From Chara braunii (Eukaryota; Streptophyta; Charophyceae; Charales; Characeae): a stretch of 39,081 bases of DNA. Below, piece after piece: positions 8,241-18,490 of this stretch (within the stretch, counting starts at the first letter, position 1; every line of letters begins with the position of its first letter). The DNA is taken from positions 1,415,793 to 1,454,873 of the forward strand of contig BFEA01000352.1 in the NCBI GenBank assembly GCA_003427395.1, read 5' to 3'. The notes beneath the pieces are model-generated. The model made no database searches and was not told the origin of the DNA. It worked only from the letters and a program-made list of their open reading frames with translations. A program made the translations under genes and the position numbers.

Positions 8241-9820
8241 TTTGTCATTGCGGCATATTTAGTGAACGCAGATCGTCGCGCGTGGACACGTGTAGGTTGC
8301 ACGATTCAGATCGCGCTTACGCGTATCCACGCGAGGTGTTCGCGTGCACCCGGGCCTATTGGCTACCAAAGTGAGAGTTCCATCTTTCATGCAAAAATCG
8401 TCACGTGTCCCGAACACTACCCAATCATCTAATCACTCAGCAATCATTCCCGAGTATGCAAGGTGTCATCACACATCAGACATCGCAACAATCATCAGAA
8501 CAATCAGCGGATCAAAGTGACAAGCAATGATGATAACTATGCAAAAATGACAAACATATCATTCCATCCCATACATGCAAAGGGGGAAGATCGAGACAGA
8601 ATTAGACATCATACAAGGACCAATATTTAGACAAAGATGCCAAAGAGATTTAAGAACGAACCGCTCGAGCTGAAATCAAAACTTATATACAAAGCGAAAG
8701 GAAAGGAAAAGACAAAGAAAATCGCAAATCCACGTCCAGCAACCTCAACTCTCTCTTCCTCTCTCTCTCTCTCCGATGCGGACAGTCCATCGTCACGCAC
8801 CAACCCACGAAGTCATCACCCTGCTTAGTCCTCCTGCACCCGTTAGGTTCGCCCGCGCGCTACAGTCCGTCGTAGCCCCATGCGTCAGCCCCGAGCATTC
8901 GGCACCACCTCGTCGGGTCGCCCGACTCCCACTTCAACTCACCTCTTACTTCGCTCGTGAGCCGACCCTCACTGATCACGCTACCCCGAGCTTCCAGGAA
9001 CTGGTTAAGAGAGCTATCTAATCGCGCAACCAGAATTTATAGCGTGCATGCATGCGCGAAGAACACAGAATTGCCAAGACTTAGGAAGAGAGAAGGGAAG
9101 GGATTGCCTACGTTCTGCATGGCCAGACCGCGACGTGGGGGACGTAGCCACTCTCCACGCATCGCCCCGATCATGCAGCCCGCGGGCCAGACAGTCACAG
9201 CAAGGAAGGAAGAGGGCGGGAAAGACGAAGCTCACGAAGAACGATACAGTTACAAGGGCGCCCTGCTCAAAATTACGGTTACACGCAAGATTAAGGGCGC
9301 CGACTAATCAGAGCTCCGTTGCAGCCGCAAAAAGAAGCGCGGAAGAAAAACAACGCACGGCAAACGACATCCCGAATTCCGAAATTCCTAAATTCCTAAA
9401 CTTATGTACAAAAGGAACTTTTAATAAAGCACAAATTCCGAAAAGCAAGTCCGAAATTCCGAGAGTCATCGGGGCTCGACAAGATTCGAAAAGGACATTC
9501 AAAAAGAAACAAAACTTCCCGCGCGACCTCCGTGCCTAAAACCCGACAATAGAACAGGAAACAAGCGACGTCAAACATTATTAATCGCGCCTTTGTCGGC
9601 GCGACAGCCACTCAATCGGCCATCTCAGGACTTGCCCGGCCCGGAACCCAGCCATTCAGAGCAGAAGCGACGCAAAAAGACGAAGAAGCGAGGGTACTGA
9701 TGCAATTTCCCCTCAATCCCGATCTCCCGTAATTGGCCCAACCTTCCCATCTTAGGACCCCTCATTGTCATCACGCAGAAAGTCGCGCGAGACAGAAATT
9801 GGTTTATCACATATGTGACA
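8241..9820 (-). other. Putative LTR and leader
   Basis: Reading minus from 9820, TGTCACATATGTG is a plausible LTR start (many Ty3/gypsy LTRs begin TGT). TATAAAT lies at 9041-9035 in a GC-rich setting, then a purine-rich leader with GGAGAGAGAGAG (about 8775), a T-rich stretch, and the ATG of the gag-like frame at 8240. No second LTR copy, primer-binding site or polypurine tract could be confirmed, so both ends are guesses. No gene is visible in this stretch. Confidence 0.3.
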
Positions 9821-10537
9821 CCAGGGGGTTCCAATCTTAAGCAAGCTCCGGTTTGCTTGAATCATGACACTTGTTGATCTCTCTAATCGATCGACACGTG
9901 AGGCCTTCTTTATTGCTACTTACCGTTCGATAAGAGTGTGAACGTCATCCAAGGTGGCACACGTGGCTCTATCCTACAATTTCCTCAGGATGGGCTCTCT
10001 TCAATCCAAGGAGGGGTTCGTGCGTGCCATCGCCGTGGCACGTGCCAATCAACCGTGCATCAATGACCTGAGGGAAGGGGAAAGGGAATACGATACATGG
10101 GGGCATGACGAGGGGGTGGGTTAGTCGGGAGTGGGGGTAGAAAGCGTTTTAATCCCGCGACTGTCACCGGAAGCTCCTGATATCGGATAACCCGATGAAA
10201 GCGAGGGAATCGATTACCACTATGAGGAAGGGATGCGGGATAGTCGGGGTAGAGGGTGGTGAAGGTTCGGACGAGTGTCGTGCATAAATGATCGTGGTTT
10301 TCGCATGCGGGGATAGTCCTCGTGATCATGCAGTAAACCTCGATGATGTTGTGGCCTCGCCACGCGGCACTGAAGAGAAGGGCATGGAGACAGAAGACAG
10401 AGGTGGCACACCGGGTAGAGGGGTGGGGATGAACCGTGACAGCAAGACGGGTGGCGTAGAAAAAGCGGAAGGTGTCGATTAGGAAGGGATTGCAGGGGAA
10501 GGTGATGCGGGTGGTGATCTGGTGGAGGGTGAGGTGG
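9821..10537 (-). other. Region downstream of the acidic ORF
   Basis: A minus-strand frame shifted from the acidic ORF stays open from about 10537 to 10060 and ends in a His/Pro/Arg-rich tail, but I recognise no domain. It could be a frameshifted end of the same protein or untranslated sequence before the putative LTR. The palindrome CACATATGTG marks the lower edge at about 9809-9818. Confidence 0.35.
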
Positions 10538-11836
10538 TCAAGGGGATGACAGGATAAAGACCGGGGACGAAGCCCGATGCCCCGCATCGGTACGAGCTCG
10601 AACTGGTGGACGGGCGGAGGTGGAGGGGAAGGGGGATCGGCTTCGTCGCCGTCGGGCCGGTGCGCTCGAAGTCTCGGCAGCAAGGTCCCCATCGTCGTTC
10701 TTGGGCGGCTCGGGATCCTTGGCTGGGTCGTTCGGGATCGACAGACCCACTCCACTTGCGAACTCCAGCGGCTGCTTCCCGGCTGCGATCTCCTCTCTCC
10801 TTCGCGCCGCCTCGAGATCCTCCTCCTGAGGTTCTGCGTGATCCGCCTCTTCACCCAAAGTCTCCCACTCAGATTCCTCCTCTTCCTCCAGTCGATCCTC
10901 TTCTTCTTCTTCTTCTTCTTCTTCTTCTTCTTCTTCTTCTTCTTCTTCTTCTTCACCCGACTTGTCCTCGCTGTATTCACTGTAACTCCCTGCTTCTTCG
11001 GAGGTCTCCCCTTCTTCTTCCTCGTCGCCTTCCTTCACACCCTCTTCTTCTTCCTTCTCTAGCGTTAGCCCTTCGTCTTCGGAGGCCGTTCGAGGTTGAA
11101 AGAAGGCGAGGTCGATTATCCTCCGCGGGTCCAAGTACTCTCGTTGCGATGGCGGATTGCTGTTACGTCCTTGCTCCTCGAGGCAGGCCGACCACTGTAG
11201 GTAGGGCCTCAGGGTTCGTAAAAGGACGTGCGAGACCGGGCTCTCGTCGCAGTGCGAAACGATATCGAGAGGGAGATCACCGGCCAGCTACGCGAGGGGG
11301 ACCGTGAGATCCTGTACGATTAGCTGCCGATGGCCTGGCCGCACCGATCCGGGTAGAAATCCGAGAAGGTCTCCTTCCACCTCCGTCCTCCAAGCTTGGA
11401 TGATCAACAGCTCCACGTAGTTGGTCCAGGCACGGTGCGTTATGTCTCTCGTCCACGTCAGCTGCACCCCGACCACACACACTGAAAGATCGACGATGTG
11501 TTCGCAACACAGTTCCCACTTCCTTCGATCGAGGAGGGGAACAGCGAGTGGTTCTAGACGAAAGGAGAGGCGGGGGCAAAGGTCAGATTGCCAGAAGGTA
11601 AGGAAGAGAGATGGGAGGGTGAACGTAGAGAGTTGGGAGCGGTTCATTGAGGACGCTGGAAGGGAACGAGCTCCGGAAGCACCACCGCCGGCTCGTTCCG
11701 AGACGTTCGGAGCCCTCCGACGTCGATGCCGTCTGTCGGGACTAGATTGTCGTCGTGGTGCGTAAGCCACTGATTCCACTCTGTTGCCAGCTGCTGGCCC
11801 CACTCCCTTAGCGACGTCCGGATGGCCGTGTGTCAC
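10538..11836 (-). pseudogene. Acidic low-complexity ORF downstream of integrase, one in-frame stop
   Basis: Minus-strand frame of 432 codons with one internal TAG (11290-11288). The upper part (from 11836) reads Arg/Pro-rich and then WELCCEHIVDLSVCVVGVQL. After the stop comes LAGDLPLDIVSHCDESPVSH and, from about 11134, MDPRRIIDLAFFQPR leading into a Glu-rich block with about 20 consecutive Glu codons (GAA/GAG, 10893-10953), then an Arg/Ser/Pro-rich C-terminus. I recognise no enzyme. Its place after the integrase C-terminus in the same direction suggests an extra 3' ORF or polyprotein tail of the element. The Glu run is a (GAA)n microsatellite and probably length-variable. The upper third may be out of its true frame. 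Confidence 0.5.
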
Positions 11837-12115
11837 AGGGGGCTGATTGCGCTAATATCACCACTGAAGATGACGAAGGTAGACACATGGCTAACTCCCG
11901 GTGTTGACAGCCTTCGAACCGTCGTCGCCTCTGCCAACACGATCGATGGCCCGTGAACCGGAACTTCGCCGCCGCGTACACTCCCGTGGTACAAAAGAAC
12001 TGCGCGAGCCGTATAAGATCTGGGATGAATCGCGGGTGATGGACTTGCCTGATCGCCGAGATGTCGTCACGTGGCGCCAGCATGTGATCGCCGAGAGCTC
12101 GCTCAGTGAGAAAAC
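11837..12115 (-). pseudogene. Frame-shifted link between integrase tail and acidic ORF
   Basis: A minus-strand frame with MSFLTERALGDHMLAPRDD (from about 12120) and FIPDLIRLAQFFCTTGVYAA reads like protein and runs to 11808. It is in a different frame from both neighbours. I cannot assign a family. It is most simply part of the same retroelement ORF, broken by indels. Confidence 0.35.
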
Positions 12116-12650
12116 TCATGGCGATGGGGATGGAGACGGGGTATGAGAAGGGTCGAGAGATGCAGGAGGGGATGAGAGCGGTAAAGAGTCGTCGTCCTCC
12201 TCTGTAGTGAAGGAGGAAGCGGACACAGCTGGAGATGGAGAGGAAGGGAGAAAACGCAGATAGGATACGTGGCGGACGATCAGTCGGGCCGATCGGCTTC
12301 CTGAGAACTCCGGCACGAGGCGCACCGTGTTCACCCTGTTCGGGCCGAGCTTGATCACACGAAATCGCCCGAAGAATCGTGGCGCTTTCTTCCCTTGGCG
12401 AGCACATTTCCTCACCTGCACCAGGTCCCCCAATTTATACTGGGGTTGTGGTCCTGCGTTCCCATTTTGGGCTTCGTAGCTACGGACATGTCGATCGTGG
12501 GCCAACTCAATCATTTTTTGGCGCTTTCGGGCTAATCGGGGGAGGGACCATTCCATCAGCTCCATGTGCCGCTTGGCCTTGTCCCGAACTGTGGCTCTTG
12601 TGGGCCGCCGGTCCAATGAAGATTCATCGGGGAGGCTCGGTATCGAGACA
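12116..12650 (-). pseudogene. Ty3/gypsy integrase C-terminal domain, frame-shifted
   Basis: In minus orientation, SLDRRPTRATVRDKAKRHME leads into a basic helix-rich stretch and then YKLGDLVQVRKCARQGKKAP and FFGRFRVIKLGPNRVNTVRL, which is the SH3-like (GPY/F-type) fold found after the integrase core in Ty3/gypsy elements. There is no good ATG: the frame continues upstream without stops to about 12670 and overlaps the end of the core frame, which meets a TAG at about 12655. One indel therefore separates core and tail. The C-terminus is Ser/Pro-rich. In an intact element this domain binds DNA near the LTR ends. Confidence 0.75.
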
Positions 12651-12654
12651 CAAG

Positions 12655-13824
12655 CTACACTATTGGTTCGTAATTGGAAGGGGCTAAGGCACGTCGATTC
12701 GTTAGGCGTTCCCCGATGGACCGCCAGATGTGATCTACGATATCGGGACAGGGCTTCGGATCCCGGGCCACGATGTTTCGACGCAACGCTGTCTTTATCA
12801 CTCGATTTGCGTTTTCTACCAGGCCGTTAGACTGTGACATGTGGGGTGGAGTGTTCTGAATGGCGACGCCATGCACGACTAGATTCCTTAAAACTTCCCC
12901 TTTGAATTCTGCCTCATTGTCGGTCAGGATTTCCTCGGTGTCTTGGTGCATCCCTAAAAATCGATTGACGTATCGCGCGATTTCAGCTGCCTGTCGCGTA
13001 CGACACGGATATGCCTCGATCCATTTCGAAAAGTGGTCTACGGATACCAGTAGGATTGAATACTCGCAGGCATTAGGTCCAGGGGGCACCACAATATCGG
13101 TAGTATCCATGCTAACCCTCTGAAAAGGCCGTTCGACTACCGTCGGCACTATCGATCTTGGTGGCTGAATCGGCACCTTGTCAACGGCGCAGACCTGACA
13201 GTTCGCGACGATGAATTTCACATTATCACGAATATTGGACCAATACCATTCAGTTTTGTCGATTGTCGCTTCCGTGATTCGGACGGCAAAATGGGCTGCA
13301 GTTTCCTCATGCGCTGACTTAACCCAGTCATACCTCATGAACGGGTGCGGTACTACCATCAAAATCTCACTACCATCCGTCTTTCGTTTTTCTAATCGGC
13401 CCTCGTTCCAGCGATAGTCCCTAGCCCTTTCGTTGGCCCTCCTCCTGTTTTCTTTAGTGAAGTCTTGGAGGGGTTTTCCCACCAAGGTAGCTATTAGAGC
13501 GATATCCGTCCATACCTCGGCCCATCTAAACTTCCGGGTCTTTTCCAACCCTTCTGACGTGGCGTCAAGAAATCGAGCCTCGGTCGGGATCTTATCAACC
13601 CGACACAAGGGACACAACCAAGGCTTATCGTTATTTCTGTACTGGATACACGAGCCATGGGCTCGTGCAACACACTGCCGACAATCTATCCATTCTGCAT
13701 ATCCCTCCCTACTAGGACGCATAGGGACCGAGTAGACGCGGGAAATCGCTTCGCAAAAATAACAAAATTTGTTGGGTAGGGAGAGAAGAGATGAGGGTGA
13801 TTCGGATGAGGGGAGAGAGGGGAG
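12655..13824 (-). CDS. PHD-type zinc finger joined to retrotransposon integrase (partial)
   Basis: Minus-strand open frame from a TGA at 13827-13825 to a TAG near 12655. Numbering from the first ATG (13722): C14, C17, H22, C25, C37, C40 with W35, plus two Cys codons before that ATG (13764-13762 and 13755-13753), give C-x2-C-x23-C-x2-C-x4-H-x2-C-x11-C-x2-C, a PHD signature. An integrase HHCC domain follows (H138, H144, C175, C178), then the catalytic core D206, D268 and E303 (34 residues between the last two). Since the finger needs codons before the ATG and no in-frame ATG lies upstream, the real start is missing: it would come from polyprotein fusion, splicing or frameshift. No RT is seen upstream. 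The core looks intact, but the C-terminal domain is out of frame. Confidence 0.82.
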   Translation of the reverse strand, partial: LPSLPSSESPSSLLSLPNKFCYFCEAISRVYSVPMRPSREGYAEWIDCRQCVARAHGSCIQYRNNDKPWLCPLCRVDKIPTEARFLDATSEGLEKTRKFRWAEVWTDIALIATLVGKPLQDFTKENRRRANERARDYRWNEGRLEKRKTDGSEILMVVPHPFMRYDWVKSAHEETAAHFAVRITEATIDKTEWYWSNIRDNVKFIVANCQVCAVDKVPIQPPRSIVPTVVERPFQRVSMDTTDIVVPPGPNACEYSILLVSVDHFSKWIEAYPCRTRQAAEIARYVNRFLGMHQDTEEILTDNEAEFKGEVLRNLVVHGVAIQNTPPHMSQSNGLVENANRVIKTALRRNIVARDPKPCPDIVDHIWRSIGERLTNRRALAPSNYEPIV

Positions 13825-15159
13825 TCACAAGATTACCTTCGTTACCCATTGCCAATCGCCTACTTTTTGCCACGTGGAAGGATTGTCACTTGTCCGTACT
13901 TGGGTCCGTTCGCTGACTCCGGTTCCTTGCACGGAATGATTTCTCTACCCTTAGGTACCTTAGCGGGGCGATGCAGACATGTCAGCCCGTCCGCGTTGCC
14001 GTTCTAGGGCCAAACCCCGGTAGACTTTCGAGCCTTAGTCGACCCCACTGCGGGTCCCAGTTGGCTCGGCCCGCCCACGCTCATGCTCAGGGTGCGGGCC
14101 ATTCGTCCCGAGGTCACCCCCACCTAGTGCTTTGAAATGGATGGGGGTGGGCCATCGCGCGAGGGAACTTTGACATTGGGGATGTAGCTCAGCCCTCACG
14201 CCGGGTGACAGTCTCGCTGGTCATTTGGTCAATCGCTGATTTTTTTTTATTCTAAGTTATGTTTTCAAGCAATTGCTCCTTCCAATACGCAGACAGTCCA
14301 AGGGTTCTTTGAGAGTTTTCTTCCTTTGTGCGCAGGCTAAGCATCATCCTTAGGCCGCGCAACATTTTCCTAGGCATTGTGATCCTATAGCGTCATCGGG
14401 GCACGGCGAAGCCGTCCTCCTCCTCGCCTCTAAGCACCCATAGAGCCTCATACATCTCATTCAACCCCGTTGACGCAAGGCCCCTTAGCCTTTCCAGGGC
14501 CTTTACATGCATACACACACAATTTCATGTCTCCCTTGGCAAGATTGCACTCAATTTTTTTCATCTATATTCCAAGCCTCAAGAGAAAAGGTATTTTCCA
14601 TGGATTGGCTTTATGCTAAGGGTCCCGTAGCCCCTTTGCCCCTCTTCCCTTTTTCTTTTGATGCCCGGTTCCTCCCGGCCCTATCCCGCTCAAGGCATCC
14701 TTAGCCTTCACTTACCTGCACAATCCCACACAAAACAAAGATCCATACAATCCCCCATTGAGGGTCAACACATAACCCTTCTCACATGCCTATCTTTTCC
14801 ATGCTCTTTTGCTGTTCTTTGTTTCCTTTCTTTGCTCAATCAGCCCATCCTCTTCTCATAGTCATGCAGTCGGGGAAGTGGTTGAGTCAAATTGACCTTG
14901 CTTTCACTTATACTCTCTCTCGGATTCCGCCTTTTTTTCACACTTTTATCAACCGTCATTTCCTTTGCCTTCTTGGTGGCACAAGGGACCGGCTACCCTC
15001 CCCTTGCCCTCTTTCTCCACCAAGTGAGGTTTGATCTCTTCTTACCGTTCGTACCCTGACAATTTACCAAGTGAGGGGAGAAGGGTTAGTCATATGCCAA
15101 GGGGGGGGAAGAGAGAGGAAGAGAGAGGGCAAGGCGAAGAGGGAGGGAAAGATAGGAGT

Positions 15160-15160
<1 letters not shown>
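13825..15160. other. Unassigned stretch between integrase and satellite
   Basis: GC-rich to about 14200, then mixed, pyrimidine-rich sequence. Reverse transcriptase or protease for the minus-strand element would be expected here but I see none. GGGGATGTAGCTCAG at 14178-14192 resembles the 5' end of a eukaryotic tRNA-Ala, without the rest of a cloverleaf. Open frames of 60-80 codons show no family. Confidence 0.5.

Positions 15161-15163
<3 letters not shown>

Positions 15164-15209
<46 letters not shown>
15164..15209. repeat. (GA)n microsatellite
   Basis: About 22 GA units lie exactly at the left edge of the satellite array. Confidence 0.95.
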
Positions 15210-15211
<2 letters not shown>

Positions 15212-16924
15212 CGGAACATCACAACACATCATACAAGAACTTGACAATGAGAAGCTCGAACTAGTGAAAATCACATACACATAGAGGGGAGATCAACTAA
15301 CTAGGAACTGAATTATCACAACATACATGAACTTAGCAATGAGATACTTGAACTAGTGAATGACACATGCACATGGAGGAAAGATCTACTAAGTAGGAAC
15401 CGGAACATCACAACATACATGAACTTGACAATGAGATACTTGAACTAGCGAAGGACATATGCACATGGAGGAAAGATCAACTAAGTATGAACCGGAACAT
15501 CACAACACATAAAAACTCGACAATGAGAAGTTAGAACTAGTGAAGGACACATGCACATGGAATAAAAGATCAACTAAGTATAAACGGGAACATCACAACA
15601 CATATGAACTTGACCATGAGAAACTAGAGCTAGTGAAGGACATATGCACATGGGGGAAAGATCAACTAAGTAGGAACCAAAACATCACAACACATATGAA
15701 CTTGACAATGAGAAGCTAGAACTAGTGAAAGGCACATGCACATAGAGGAGAGATCAGCTAAGTAGGAACCGGAACATCACAACACACATGAACATAACAA
15801 TGAGAAACTAGAACTAGTGAAAAACACATGCACATAGAGGAGAGATCAACAAAGTAGGAACCGGAACATCACAACACATATGACTTGACAATGAGAAGTT
15901 ATAACTAGTGGAAAACACATGCACATAGAGGAGAGATTAACAAGGTAGGAACCGGAACATCACTACACATATGAACTTGACAATGAGAAACTTGAACTAG
16001 TGAAAGGCACATGCATATAGAGGAGAGATTAACTAAGTAAGATCTGGAACATCACCACACTTATGAACATGACAATGAGAAGCTAGAACTAGTGGAAAGC
16101 ACATGCACATAGAGAAGAGATCAACTAAGTAAGATCCGGATCATCACATCAAATATGAACTTGACAATGAGAAACTATAACTACTGGAAAGCACATGCAC
16201 ATAGAGGAGGGATCATCTAAGTAAGATCCGGAACATCACAACACACATGAACATGACAATGAGAAGCTAGAACTAGTGAAAAGCACATGCACACAGAGGA
16301 GAGATTAACAAGGTAGGAACCGGAACATCACGACACATATGAACTTGACAATGAGAAACTAGAACTAGTGAAAGGCACATGCACATAGAGGAGAGATCAA
16401 CTAAGTAAGATCCGGAACATCACCACACTCATGAACATGACAATGAGAAACTAGAACTAGTGAAAAGCACAAGCACATAGAGAAGAGATCAACTAAGTAA
16501 GATCCGGGTCATCACATCAAGCATGAACTTGACAATGAGAAGTTAGAGCTAATGGAAAGCACATGCACATAGAGAAGAGATCATCTAAGTAAGATCCGAA
16601 ACATCACAACACACATGAACTTGACAATGAGAAACTAGAACTAGTGGAAAGCACATGCACATAGAGGAGAGATCATCTAAGTAAGATCCGGAACATCACA
16701 ACACACATGAACATGACAATGAGAAGCTAGAACTAGTGGAAAGCNACATGAACATGACAATGAGAAGCTAGAACTAGTGGAAAGCACATGCACATAGAGT
16801 AGAGATCATCTAAGTAAGATCCGGAACGTCATATCACATATGAACATGACGATGAGAAACTAGAACTAGTGGAAAGCACATGCACATAGCGAAGAGATCA
16901 ACTAAGTAAGATCCGGAACATCAC
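15210..16924. repeat. Satellite subfamily A, about 92-bp unit, about 18 copies
   Basis: Head-to-tail units. Successive CTAGTG landmarks fall at 15261, 15353, 15445, 15537 and 15630, a period of 92-93. Conserved words are CCGGAACATCACAACACA, ACTTGACAATGAGAAGC, AACTAGTGAAAAGCACATGC and AGAGATCAACTAAGTAAG. Copies differ by point changes. A single N near 16745 is followed by a shortened repeat, so copy number there is unreliable. No gene inside. Confidence 0.97.
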
Positions 16925-17110
16925 CTACTATTATGTGAGTGAAAACAAGAGTCTAACAAGATCAAACACAGAGATTTGAGCAAAGATCCATTCATGGAAG
17001 AATGGAAGCACATCCTACTACTAATGTGAGTGAAAGCAAGAGTCTAACAAGATCAAACACAAAGATTTGAGCAAAGATTCATTCATGGAAGAATCGGAGT
17101 ACATCCTACT
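16925..17110. repeat. Satellite transition block (C-like, 2 copies)
   Basis: Two units with AACAAGAGTCTAACAAGATC, GATTTGAGCAAAGATYCATT and GAAGAATCGGAG. They are closer to subfamily C (18.5-19.4 kb) than to the B units that follow, so the order is A, C-like, B, C. Confidence 0.85.
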
Positions 17111-18490
17111 AGTGTGTGAGTGAAAGGTATGAACTTGAGTGATCTAGATCACCAAGATTGCATCAAACATTATCCATAGAAGTGACGGTGCACTACCTAC
17201 TAGTGTGCGAGTGAAAAACATGAGTGTGAGTAGGCTAGATCACCAAGATTGCATCAAAGATTACCTATGGAAGTACCGGTGCACTACGTACTAGTGTGTG
17301 AGTAAAAAACATGAGTGTGAGTAGGCTAGATCACCAAGATTGCATCATAGATCATCCATGGAAGTAGCGGTGCACTATCACCTAGTATATGAGTGAAAAG
17401 CATAAGCTTGAGTAGGCTAGATCACCAAGATTGCATCAAAGATCATTCATAGAAGTAGCGGTGCACTACCTACTAATGTGTGAGTGAAAAACATGAGTGT
17501 GAGTAGGTTAGATTACCAAGATTGCATCAAAGGTCATCCATGGAAGTAGCGGTGCACTACGTTACTAATGTGTGAGTGAAAAGCATGAGTGTGAGTAGGC
17601 TAGATCACCAAGATTGCATCAAAGATCACCCATGGAAGTAGCGGTGCACTACCTACTAGTATGTGAGTGAAAAACATGAGTGTGAGTAGGCTAGATCACC
17701 AAGATTGCATCATAGATCATCCATAGAAGTAGCGGTGCACTACCTACTCGTATGTGAGTGAAAAGCATAAGCCTGAGTAGGCTAGATCACCAAGATTGCA
17801 TCAAAGATCGTCTATGGAAGTAGCGGTGCACTACCTACTAGTGTGTGAGTGAAAAACATGAGTGTGAGTAGGTTAGATCACCAAGATTGAATCAAAGATC
17901 ACCCATGGAAGTAGTGGTGCACTACCTACTAGTGTGTGAGTGAAAAGCATGAACTTGAGTAGGCTAGATCACTAAGATTCAATCAAAGATCATCCATAGA
18001 AGTAGCAGTGCACTACCTACTAGTGTGTGAGTGAAAAACATGAGTGTGAGTAGGCTAGATTACCAAGATTGCATCAAAGGTCATCCATGGAAGTAGCGGT
18101 GCACTACCTTACTAATGTGTGAGTGAAAAGCATGAGTGTGAGTAGGCTAGATTACAAAGATTGCATCAAAGATCACCCATGGAAGTAGGGGTGCACTACC
18201 TTACTAATGTGTGAGTGAAAAACATGCGTGTGAGTAGGCTAGATCACCAAGATTGCATCAAAGATCACCCATGGAAGAAGCGGTGCACTACCTACTAGTG
18301 TGTGAGTGAAAAACATGAGTGTGAGTAGGCTAGATCACCAAGATTGCATCATATTCATCCATGGAAGTAGTGGTGCACTAGCTACTAGTATGTGAGTGAA
18401 AAGCATAAGCCTGAGTAGGCTAGATCACCAAGATTGCATCAAAGGTCATCCATGGAAGTAGCGGTGCACTACCTACTAGTGTGTGAGTGA
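17111..18490. repeat. Satellite subfamily B, about 91-bp unit, about 15 copies
   Basis: The landmark CACTAC falls at 17191, 17282, 17373, 17464, 17555 and 17647, a period of 91-92. Conserved words are GTGTGAGTGAAAAACATGAG, GTAGGCTAGATCACCAAGAT, TGCATCAAAGATCATCCATG and GAAGTAGCGGTGCACTACC. No gene inside. Confidence 0.97.

Noticed and set aside
10060-10980. 306-codon minus-strand frame starting with a poly-Lys run
   Set aside because: Its first part is the (GAA)n tract of the acidic ORF read in another frame. The rest has no recognisable domain, so it is mentioned only as a possible frameshifted tail.
10606-11307. 233-codon plus-strand frame with a long poly-Leu run
   Set aside because: Antisense shadow of the Glu-rich ORF; poly-Leu comes from the CTT/CTC strand of the microsatellite.
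14178-14250. tRNA-Ala gene
   Set aside because: Only the first 15 bases match; no anticodon arm, T arm or acceptor 3' half follows.
14900-15100. Possible 5' half (gag/RT) of the minus-strand element between 13.8 and 15.1 kb
   Set aside because: No RT, protease or zinc-knuckle motif could be found in any minus-strand frame there.
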